From assembly GCA_963707275.1 (NCBI GenBank), contig CAVPPH010000003.1, positions 496,001 to 560,000 of the forward strand: 64,000 nucleotides of DNA, given 5' to 3'. A program made the position numbers and the translations under genes. The stretch is from JACKBK01 sp963707275. GTDB taxonomy: Bacteria > Chloroflexota > Anaerolineae > JAAEKA01. This document shows, piece by piece, positions 25,009-33,443 of the stretch (the first letter of the stretch is position 1; every line of letters begins with the position of its first letter). The notes beneath the pieces were generated by a model. The model was given only the letters and a program-made list of their open reading frames with translations. It was not told the DNA's origin and ran no database searches.

Positions 25009-26805
25009 ATGCTCTCCGAACTACACGTCACCAACTTTGCCATCATCGACGACTTGCGTCTGACCTTCGATCCCGGGCTTCAACGTGCTGACGGGCGAGA
25101 CGGGCGCGGGCAAGTCGATCATCATCGACGCCGTGGATATGCTGCTGGGCGGCAAGGCCGGCCAGGAAGTCATCCGCGCCGGCGAGGAGTCTGACACAGA
25201 TCGAGGGCGTCTTCGCGCTCGAGCCGCACTGGCAGCCGTACCTCGACGCCGCTGCTGGAGCAGGAAGGGCTGGACGGCGACGATCCGGCGCAGCTGGTCC
25301 TCTCGCGGGAGCTGCGCCGCGGCGGGCGCACCGTGGCGCGCGTCAACGGCCGGGCGGTCGCCATGGCGGTGCTCAACGAGATCGGCGACCGGCTGGTGGA
25401 CATCCACGGCCAGACCGACCACCTGTCGCTGATGCGGCCACGCGAGCATGTCAACCTGCTGGATCGCTACGCCGGCCTGATGTCCCAGCGCGAGCAAGTT
25501 CCGGCGATGTGCGCCGCCTGAGCGCGGTGCGCAAGGAGCTGGCCATCGCTGCGGCGTGACCAGCGCGAGCTGGCCCGGCGCATCGACCTGCTCACCTTCC
25601 AGGTCGAGGAGATCAGCGCGGCCGCGCTGGAGCCGGGCGAGGACGAAGTGCTGGAAGGCGAACGCCGCCGCCTCTCCAACGCCGAGCAGCTCACCCGCCT
25701 GGCCGAAGGTGCCGCGCAGCTACCTGGATCAGGGCAGTGACGAGCAGGCCAGCGCAGTCGACCTGCTGAGCGACGCGGCCGGCAAGCTGGCCCGTCTGGT
25801 CGCCATCGACCCCGACACCAGACGACATGCTGGACGCCGCCGAGGCGCTCGACCGACCAGCTTGCCGACCTGGCCGATCGCTGGAAGCCTACGCCGAAGA
25901 GATCGAGTTCAATCCGGAGCGGCTGGCCGAGGTCGAAGAGCGGCTCAACCTGATCTTCAACCTGCGGCGCAAGTACGGCGACACAATTGCCGACATCATC
26001 GGTTTCGGCGAGCGCGCACTGGCGGAGTTGGACCGGCTCAACAACGCCGAGGTGCGCACCGGCGAGCTGGAAGCCGAAGAGGCACGACTGACTGGTCGAG
26101 ATCGGCGCGCCTGGGCGCAGCGCTTTCCATTGCCCGGCGACGCGCGGCAGTGCGCATGGCCGCTGAGGTCGTGCGCGAGCTGGCCGATCTGCGCATGGAA
26201 CGGGCTCGGTTCGACGTCGATTTTCGCTGGAACGGAAGCGGACGACGGCGCAGTCGTCGAGGCAGCCGACGCACCTGAAGGTGTTGACCGCCGGCCGCTA
26301 CGCCTTCGACACCACCGGGCTGGACCAGGTGGAGTTCCTTGTGTCAGCCAACCCCGGCGAGCCGCTCAAGCCGCTGGTCAAGGTCGCCTCAGGCGGCGAG
26401 ACCTCGCGGCTGATGTTGGCCCTCAAGACCGTGCTGGGCCGGGCCGACGAGACGCCGACGCTGATCTTCGACGAGATCGATGTCGGCATTGGCGGACGCG
26501 TCGGGTCGATCGTCGGGCGCAAGCTGTGGGAACTGGCGGCGCGCAAGCAGCAGGCTGGCGCGGGCCACCAGGTGCTGTGCATCACCCACTTGCCGCAGTT
26601 GGCAGGCTACGGCGACAGCCATTTCGTGGTCCGCAAGCTCGTCATCGACCAACGAACGCGCACCGACGTGATCAGCCTGCGCGACGAGGCGAGAGTCGAG
26701 GAATTGGCAGCCATGCTGGGCAGCAACAGCAACGCCGGCCGCGAGTCAATGGCGGAGATGTTGGCCGAGATAGCGGCCGGCAAGGCCAGCGTCTCGCCCA
26801 CATAG
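25009..26805 (+). CDS. recN: DNA repair protein RecN, broken into many frames
   Basis: RecN is an SMC-like ATPase acting on double-strand breaks. It begins MLSELHVTNFAIIDDLRLTF, Walker A is GETGAGKSIIIDAVDMLLGG, and the C-terminal ATPase half has VKVASGGETSRLMLALKTVL (signature), TLIFDEIDVGIGGRVGSIVG (Walker B) and ITHLPQLAGYGDSHFVVRK. The total span, about 598 codons, matches a complete RecN, but at least seven one- or two-base shifts occur between 25075 and 26275, making it the most disrupted gene here. Either consensus errors cluster in this GC-rich stretch or it is a real pseudogene. The last 175 codons (from 26281) are intact. Confidence 0.85.
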
Positions 26806-26916
26806 GATTTTTTTGTCTCACGTTCAGTATGAGTGCTCGGGCCGGTCTCCCGACCGTGCCCGCACCGTCTAGCGCACTTGTTCTAAACATGAGCCTTCTT
26901 TTTGTCTGTTCACGCG

Positions 26917-26949
26917 AAACAGCCTCGCTCTGGCAAAGCGAGGCTGTTT
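26917..26949. terminator. Bidirectional terminator between recN and the lipoprotein gene
   Basis: AAACAGCCTCGCT and AGCGAGGCTGTTT form a perfect 13-bp stem with a 7-nt loop between convergent genes. A second, smaller GC stem precedes it at 26838-26862. Confidence 0.75.
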
Positions 26950-27004
26950 GATTCTCAGGACCGGCAATCCAGGCAACAACCGTTCTTTTTTGCGCCACTC
27001 CAGC

Positions 27005-27935
27005 TCAAGGAACTACAACGAACGGCCCCAGGTTGCCGATGGGATGGACCGGCGGCTGGGAGAAGCAGACGCCGTAGAGAGGACCTTCATATACTCGGAT
27101 GGTGTAGGTCTTCGAGGTGCCTGGCCCAACATCCTCGTAGTGGCGCATGTAAGCCCACCGGGGCGGTGCAACCGCCGTTGTAGAGGCCATCAAGTCCACG
27201 AAATCCTTGCCCGGATCCAGCGTGAAAAAGATCGCGGCGTAGGCCTGCCTGTTCTCGTCCTTCACATCTACCGTCAACTGTATTTGGCCGGCTTTGAGGA
27301 CCACAGGCTCGTCAATGCTACAGGTGCCGTCGGCGATGGTCACCGTCAACTCAGAGACCGGCGTCACGTCCGGCCCGACGGCTTCCGTCTCGGTCTGCAT
27401 GAGCTCCGGCATGACTTCGGCCAGAGCAGCTTTCAACCTGCTGGCCGAGTCCTCTGTGGGCGTCCACGTGTACTCGACGATTTTGCCATCCTCGACCAGG
27501 TACTGCCCGGTCGCATCCACAGGCGCCACGCCGATCTGACGGGTGAAATCGAGCCAGGTCTTGTCATGGCTGGTCACTTCGTTGTCGACCACCGACACAG
27601 GTTCGACCTCCCAGGTCAGGTGCGCTGCGATCTCACTCTCGAACTCGAGCGCGCAGGGCTTCCTTTCCCCTGACCATCTCGAAACCAGTGGGCGGCATGC
27701 CAAGGGCATACCAGATCGCGTCGTCGGCCCAATAGGCCATTCCTCCATCCAGATCGCCGGCGTTGAAGCGCTCAGCCATTCCTGTCACTACCTCCGTCGG
27801 CGTCAATGGAAGCGCCGTAGGCTCAGGTGCGGACTGCTGAGCCGATTGTGGCTCTGTCGCCGGTGGGTAGCACCCTGCCAACGCCAGAACGAGCAACGTC
27901 GTAGCCATTATCCCTGCCAATGCTTTTGCTGCCAC
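27005..27935 (-). CDS. Lipoprotein with SnoaL/NTF2-like domain (one frameshift)
   Basis: Signal sequence with lipobox LALAGC at residues 17-22, then LTPTEVVTGMAERFNAGDLD and GGMAYWADDAIWYALGMPP, typical of SnoaL-like NTF2 folds, continuing after a shift near 27655 as LEFESEIAAHLTWEVEPVSV and VEYTWTPTEDSASRLKAAL. A C-terminal region (DGTCSIDEPVVLKAGQIQLT, FFTLDPGKDFVDLMAST) resembles a small beta sandwich. One surplus base restores 309 residues. Surface-anchored, function unknown. Confidence 0.75.
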
Positions 27936-28061
27936 CGTGTTTCCTCCTTTGCTTGGAACCAGTGTTCTTGCAGACGCCGGGCGCCCGCATTGGCGCCGCT
28001 GAAGACGCCCCGAAACGTATGAGAGTGTCAGCGCCCGGCATCCTGAACACCGTTTGCCGCG

Positions 28062-28600
28062 TTACGGCGCGCCGTGGTCAAGAACATAGCCCTCGACCAT
28101 TTCGGTTCCCTCGTATTCGCCGATGCCCTCGCAGAATTCCGATAGTCGTTCGGCCCCGGCTCAATATCGTATATCTCCAGGAACAGAGTCTTGCCGCTGA
28201 GGACGCCTGTGCCCTGGGCAACAGACTGCGCCCTGACGATGCCATTGTTGGCGATGAAAGTCCATCTGCCTTCCCAGTTCCCGTCGATCCCTTCCGGCTG
28301 GAAGCTCAACGTCCCCCGAATGCTGACATTGCCGTTCTTGAGGTTGAACTCTGCATCGGCCACCGTCGTGTTGATGCCGTTCAACTCCGGGTAGTCGGAG
28401 ACATCCACGTTGACGTGGACACGATCGCGGACATGCCAGACGTTGCCTTGCTGCCATTCCGTACCCAGATCGGTGAGACAAACGTACTCGATACTGGAAA
28501 CATCGTAACGCACCGCACCGGCGCTCACCGGCCAGACGCTTCCGAGCAACAATGTGGCGACCAGGACCACCGCCAATAGAAGCGAACCGTACTTGTTCAT
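28062..28600 (-). CDS. Exported protein of unknown function (C-terminus frameshifted)
   Basis: Signal peptide residues 1-27 (LLGSVWPVSAGA). The mature part is beta-rich (VRYDVSSIEYVCLTDLGTEW, AEFNLKNGNVSIRGTLSFQP, WEGRWTFIANNGI). The frame changes near 28138: in the better frame it ends EFCEGIGEYEGTEMVEGYVL then DHGAP at 28062, acidic like the rest, whereas the uncorrected frame gives a basic tail to 28028. About 179 residues. No family recognised. Confidence 0.65.
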
Positions 28601-28745
28601 GTCGTTCCTCCTTTGGAAAGACCGTCAATGCAGCCGCGCTGACCGAACCGCTTGCCGGCCAGAATGCGGATGTGCCTGCTCTGTCTGCACTTTAGCATAC
28701 GGCCCGCCAGCGGCTCGCAGCGAAAACGCCAGGAAATCGCAAGGC

Positions 28746-28774
28746 TTGAAAAGTGCAGAATTGCGCAGTATAAT
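28746..28774 (+). promoter_or_regulatory. Sigma70-type promoter for the SARP-nSTAND gene
   Basis: TTGAAA (28746-28751), exactly 17 nt, TATAAT (28769-28774), 68 nt before the ATG at 28843. Among the best consensus promoters in the window. Confidence 0.8.
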
Positions 28775-28842
28775 GAGTTCAGAGTTTCACTTGGTCGGGG
28801 TGCATCGAGTCCACCGCTCAGCCGGCGGACCAGGAGGACACC

Positions 28843-29649
28843 ATGGCGCGTTTGTTCCTCTCGTTTCTCGGTCCCTTTCAGGCGTCGCTGGACGGACAGC
28901 CTGTGGTCGGTTTCGAGTCCAACAAGGTCCGGGCGCTGCTGGCCTACCTTGCCACCGAATCAGATCGCCCACATCCGCGCGAGTCGGTCGCCGGTCTGCT
29001 CTGGCCAGACTACCCCAACCGCTCCGCCCTCAACAGCCTGCGCTCGGCCCTGGCCAACCTGCGCCAGGCCATCGGCGACCGCGACGCGGATCCCGCTTTT
29101 CTGCACATCACCCGCAACACCTTGCAGTTCAACGCCGCCAGCGAGTGCGTCGTGGACATTGCCGCGTTGTCCGCGGTGGCCGATCTCCCCTTCGGGCAAC
29201 TGGAAGAAGCGGTCGCCGGTCGCGGCAGCTTTCTGGAAGGGTTCTCGCTGGACGACAGCCCGCCTTTTGAGGAGTGGCTGCTGCTGCGCCGCGAACAGTT
29301 CAAGCGCCAGATGCAGGAAGCGATTGCTCGCCTCGCGGCCCATTTCGAGGAGTCAGAAGACTACCAGTCAGCCCTGCGCTACGCCCGGCAGCGACTGGAA
29401 CTGGAGCCGTGGGACGAAGACGCGCATCGTCTGACGATGCGGCTGCTGGCCGCCAGCGGACATCGCAGCCTCGCCCTGGCGCAATACGAAAGCTGCCGCA
29501 GGGCGCTGGCCCGCGATCTGGGCATCGAGCCGGCGCAGGAAACGATCAGGCTGGCAGAGCAGATCCGCGACGAAACGTTGTTGTCGGATGTGGTTACCGG
29601 CGACGCCGGGCGGCTTGCAGCTCGACGGCGAGCCTCCGGCGCCGGGTGA
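28843..29649 (+). CDS. SARP/BTAD-type transcriptional activator domain
   Basis: 268 residues in this frame. Residues 1-95 are an OmpR-like winged helix (VRALLAYLATESDRPHPRES, GLLWPDYPNRSALNSLRSAL), and residues 100-250 the bacterial transcriptional activator domain of TPR-like helices (FEESEDYQSALRYARQRLEL, EPWDEDAHRLTMRLLAASG). The last residues, from about 250, look like an out-of-frame tail; one surplus base near 29600 would join it to the nSTAND-WD40 frame below, giving a single protein of about 1470 residues as in comparable Chloroflexota genes. Confidence 0.85.
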   Translation: MARLFLSFLGPFQASLDGQPVVGFESNKVRALLAYLATESDRPHPRESVAGLLWPDYPNRSALNSLRSALANLRQAIGDRDADPAFLHITRNTLQFNAASECVVDIAALSAVADLPFGQLEEAVAGRGSFLEGFSLDDSPPFEEWLLLRREQFKRQMQEAIARLAAHFEESEDYQSALRYARQRLELEPWDEDAHRLTMRLLAASGHRSLALAQYESCRRALARDLGIEPAQETIRLAEQIRDETLLSDVVTGDAGRLAARRRASGAG

Positions 29650-32600
29650 ACCGCCGTTCAAGGGGCTGAACTTCTTCGACGAAGCCGACGCCGGATTGTT
29701 CTTCGGGCGCGAGGCGCTGACAGCCCGGCTGGCGGCGCACGTGCAGTCGTTCCTGGTTCCCGATTTTGCCGGCCAGCATCGCTTCCTGGCTGTCGTTGGC
29801 GCGTCAGGCAGCGGGAAGTCGTCCATCGTACGCGCCGGGCTGGTGCCTGCGTTACGACAGATGACCTGTCCTGGCAACGGTCCGCAGGGAATACAGCCGG
29901 CCTTCGACGATGCCATCTTTGTCTTCACGCCGACCGCTCGCCCGGTGGAGGCTTTGGCCGTAACCCTGACTTGCGACGGAAACAGCCTGGGCGAGACCGT
30001 CAGGCTGTTGGACGAACTGGCCGGCGACCCACGTTGCCTACATCTGGCCGCTTCCCGAGTGGCTTTTCAGCACAAGGTCGGCCACGTGCTGCTGGTCCTC
30101 GACCAGTTCGAGGAGCTGTTCAGCCTGTGCCGGGATGAGCACCAGCGCAAGGTTTTCGTTGACAACCTGCTTCATGCCGCCCGCACGGAGGGTCCAACGA
30201 TCGTTGTGATTGCTCTCCGAGCCGATTTCTATGCCCTGTGTGCTCCCTTTGATGATCTGCGCCAGGCGCTGAGTGAGGGACAGCAGTACATTGGCGCGAT
30301 GAACGCGGCCGAACTGCGCCAGGCTATCGAGGAGCCCGCCCAGCGCGGCCACTGGGCCTTCGAGCCTGGATTGGTCGATCTACTGCTGCGCGAGGTGGGC
30401 GATGCGCCGGGCGCGCTGCCGCTGCTGTCACATGCACTGCTGGAGACATGGCGACGGCGCAGCGGCCGCACCTTGACACTGGCCGGCTATGAGGAAGCCG
30501 GCGGCGTGTCGGGCGCCATAGCCCGCACAGCCGAGATGACCTTCCAGCAACTTGCGATGGAACAGCAAGTCATCGCGCGTAACATCTTCCTGCGGCTGAC
30601 AGAACTGGGCAGCAGCGGCGACGGCGAGGATGCGCCCGAGCTGTTCACCCGCCGCCGCGTCGCCCTTTCTGAGTTGATCCCGCAACCAGAAGAGACGTCG
30701 AGCGTGCAGTTGGTGCTGACGCGTCTGGCCGATGCCCGGCTGGTTACTACCACTCACGACACGGTTGAGGTTACCCACGAAGCCCTGATCCGCGAGTGGG
30801 ACCGGCTGCGCGAGTGGCTGAACGAGAACCGGGCCGGCCTGCGACTGCATCGTCAGCTGACCGAAGCTGCGCAGGAGTGGGAGCGGATGGGCTGTGATCC
30901 CGGCGTGCTCTACCGCGGCGCCAGATTGGTGCAGGCCGAGGAGTGGGCCTCCGGCCATAGCGAGGACCTGAACCAGCAGGAGCAGCGTTTCCTGGCGGCA
31001 AGCCAGGCTGAGGCGCAGGCGCAGCAGGAGGCTGAGGCAGAACGCCAACGCCGCGAACTCCTGGCCGCACAAGCGCTGGCCGAGGAGCAGCGCCGGCGAG
31101 CAGAAGCCGAACAGCAGCGCGCCGAGACGCAGGCCCAGGCCGCGGACAAGCTGCGCCGCCGCGCGCTGGTACTGGCTGCAGCCGCGGCCGGGCTGGTGGC
31201 GCTGCTGGCAGCCGCGCTTTGGCTGGGTCAGGCGCGGCAGCAGCAGACGCAGCTTGCCAGCTCGCGCGAGCTGGCTGCAGCCGCGGTCAATGCCCTGCAA
31301 GTCGATCCCGAGCGTGGTGTGCTGCTGGGCTTGCAGGCCGTAGCTGCGGCCGACACGTTGGAAGCACGCAACGCGCTGCACCAGGCACTGCCAGAATTGC
31401 ACAGCGTCTTGACTGTCGCCGCACATCGGCCCGGTGGCACTGGAGGCGTTGACTACAGCCCGGACGGTAAGCAGCTAGCCAGCATCGGGGTAGACGGAAT
31501 GGCCAAGGTCTGGAATGCGTATACTGGCGAACTGATCCGCTCGCTTTCCGGCGATCCGGACACCATCAGCTACGACATTGCCTTCAGCCCGGACGGCAAG
31601 CTGCTGGCAGGCTCCTGGATCAGCCAGGTATTGGTGTGGGATGCAGCCAGCGGGGAGCTGCTGTTACGCCTTCCGGGGCAGGTTGTTGAGGGAATGACGG
31701 ACCGCCTCGACTTCAGCCCGGACAGCACGCGACTGGCAGCGGCCAATATGGATGGCCAGCCGAAGGTTTGGGATGTGGCTAGCGGCCGCGAGCTGCTGGC
31801 GCTGGCCGGGCACGAGGCCCCCGTGGATGGCCTGGCCTACAGTCCGAACGGCAAGTTCCTGGCTACTGGTGATCTTGGCGGAATCGTCAAGATTTGGGAT
31901 GCAGCCACCGGTCAGGAACTAACCACGCTGGAGCATGGTGGCTGGGTTCATGGTCTGGCGTTCAGCCCAGACGGCCGCAACCTGGCTGCAGCTGGTGAAG
32001 ATGGCCGCTTGGTGGTATGGGACACGGAGAGCGGCGCTACCGTCCTCAGCCTGCCCACCCGTTCTGGTCTGTACGACGTTGCCTACACGCCCGACGGCCA
32101 GCGGCTGGTAACCGTTCATCAGGATGGCACTGCCATGTTGTGGGATGCGGCTACCGGCCAACAACTGCTGACCTTTGCCGGTCACCTCAGCACGGTTATC
32201 TCCGCAGCCGCCAGCCCGGATAACATCCACGTCGCCACCTCCGGCTACGACAGCACCGTGCGCGTGTGGGACACCCGGCCAGGCCACGAGTTGCTGACAG
32301 CCCTTGCCCATGGTGGGCCTGCCTACGCCGTGGATTACAGTCCCGATGGGTCACGGCTGGCAACGGTGGGCGCCGATGGCGCCGCCAAGCTTTGGGACCC
32401 GGAAACGGGCCTGCTGACGCTCACCCTGTTCCCCGACACACCTTCGCCCGGCCGCTCAAGCATCGTCTTCAGCCCGGACAGCAGCAAAGTAGCTGTCGGC
32501 GGCGTGGATGGCACGGTATTGGTGGGCGATGCCCTCAACGGCCAGCTTGAAATCTCGCTACCGGCCCACAGTGACATGATCTGGGGCCTGGCCTTTAGCC

Positions 32601-33265
32601 CGGATGGCCAGCGGCTAGCTACCACCAGTTGGGACAAAACAACCAGGGAATGGGATCTGGAGACGGGGCAAGAAATCGCCGCCTACAGCGGTCACAAAGA
32701 CATCGCCTTTGGTGTTGCTTTCAGCCCTGACGGTACGCGCATCTACAGCTCCAGCGACCGCTACACCCGCGAACTGGATGCGGCGACAGGCGAGGAACTG
32801 CGCCGGTTTAGTGGCGACGATTTCGATGTCTACGGTCTGGCGCTTTCCCACGATGGCCGCTTGCTGGCGCAGGGGCGTTCGAACGGCAGCGTAGCACTTT
32901 GGGACGTGGCTTCCGGCGAGAAAGTCCGTGAACTCACCGGCCACGGCGGGCTGGTGCTTCGCCTGGCGTTCAGCCAGAACGACACGCAACTGGCAACGGC
33001 CAGCTTCGACAAGTTCGCCAAGCTGTGGGACGTGAAGACAGGCCAGGAACTGGCCACCTTCTACGGCAACGGCGGCAACGTGTTCGGCGTCGCTCTAAGC
33101 CCGGACGGCAAACACGCGGCGACCGCCGGCGGGGACGGAACGATGCGTCTGTACACGCTGGACACGCTGGAACTGACAGCGCTGGCGGAGACGCGTGTAT
33201 CCCGCACCCTGACCGACGAGGAATGTCGCCGTTATTTGCACATGGACGCGTGTCCGGCAGGGTAG
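29588..33265 (+). CDS. nSTAND NTPase with coiled coil, TM helix and 14 WD40 repeats
   Basis: 1225 residues in one intact frame. PFKGLNFFDEADAGLFFGRE opens the nSTAND1-type module, Walker A GASGSGKSSI is at about residue 71 and Walker B VLLVLDQFEEL near residue 170. A Gln/Glu/Arg coiled coil (about residues 475-525) leads into a hydrophobic helix (about 530-550). Fourteen WD40 repeats follow, each with a FSPDG-type strand and an xVWD-type end, enough for two seven-bladed propellers. The C-terminus is LTDEECRRYLHMDACP. STAND proteins act as ATP-driven switches that release effectors when the sensor repeats bind a ligand; here the effector is likely the SARP domain. Confidence 0.9.
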   Translation: MWLPATPGGLQLDGEPPAPGEPPFKGLNFFDEADAGLFFGREALTARLAAHVQSFLVPDFAGQHRFLAVVGASGSGKSSIVRAGLVPALRQMTCPGNGPQGIQPAFDDAIFVFTPTARPVEALAVTLTCDGNSLGETVRLLDELAGDPRCLHLAASRVAFQHKVGHVLLVLDQFEELFSLCRDEHQRKVFVDNLLHAARTEGPTIVVIALRADFYALCAPFDDLRQALSEGQQYIGAMNAAELRQAIEEPAQRGHWAFEPGLVDLLLREVGDAPGALPLLSHALLETWRRRSGRTLTLAGYEEAGGVSGAIARTAEMTFQQLAMEQQVIARNIFLRLTELGSSGDGEDAPELFTRRRVALSELIPQPEETSSVQLVLTRLADARLVTTTHDTVEVTHEALIREWDRLREWLNENRAGLRLHRQLTEAAQEWERMGCDPGVLYRGARLVQAEEWASGHSEDLNQQEQRFLAASQAEAQAQQEAEAERQRRELLAAQALAEEQRRRAEAEQQRAETQAQAADKLRRRALVLAAAAAGLVALLAAALWLGQARQQQTQLASSRELAAAAVNALQVDPERGVLLGLQAVAAADTLEARNALHQALPELHSVLTVAAHRPGGTGGVDYSPDGKQLASIGVDGMAKVWNAYTGELIRSLSGDPDTISYDIAFSPDGKLLAGSWISQVLVWDAASGELLLRLPGQVVEGMTDRLDFSPDSTRLAAANMDGQPKVWDVASGRELLALAGHEAPVDGLAYSPNGKFLATGDLGGIVKIWDAATGQELTTLEHGGWVHGLAFSPDGRNLAAAGEDGRLVVWDTESGATVLSLPTRSGLYDVAYTPDGQRLVTVHQDGTAMLWDAATGQQLLTFAGHLSTVISAAASPDNIHVATSGYDSTVRVWDTRPGHELLTALAHGGPAYAVDYSPDGSRLATVGADGAAKLWDPETGLLTLTLFPDTPSPGRSSIVFSPDSSKVAVGGVDGTVLVGDALNGQLEISLPAHSDMIWGLAFSPDGQRLATTSWDKTTREWDLETGQEIAAYSGHKDIAFGVAFSPDGTRIYSSSDRYTRELDAATGEELRRFSGDDFDVYGLALSHDGRLLAQGRSNGSVALWDVASGEKVRELTGHGGLVLRLAFSQNDTQLATASFDKFAKLWDVKTGQELATFYGNGGNVFGVALSPDGKHAATAGGDGTMRLYTLDTLELTALAETRVSRTLTDEECRRYLHMDACPAG

Positions 33266-33292
33266 GTTTTCGTGTGCTAAAACCTGTCTATC

Positions 33293-33350
33293 TCGTAGTA
33301 GGCGCTTCAACGCCGTCCAGTCGCCGACGGCGCTGAAGCGCCTACTACGA
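33293..33350. repeat. Long perfect-type hairpin after the WD40 gene
   Basis: Two 25-base arms (33293-33317 and 33326-33350) complement at 24 positions around an 8-nt loop. It begins 27 nt after the WD40 stop codon. No T-run follows, so it is either a REP-like repeat or a factor-dependent 3' end. Confidence 0.65.
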
Positions 33351-33383
33351 ACCGGACACATGCAGAGGTGTGCAGGGCGCGAA

Positions 33384-33415
33384 AACGGGGTGTGGTCTGA
33401 CGACCACACCCCGTT
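33384..33415 (-). terminator. Terminator of the META lipoprotein gene
   Basis: AACGGGGTGTGGTC and its exact reverse complement with a 4-nt loop; on the minus strand the stem is followed by TTTTCG, 28 nt after the stop of the gene at 33444. Confidence 0.8.
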
Positions 33416-33443
33416 CGATTCGTTTCAACCAGCGCTGGATGGC

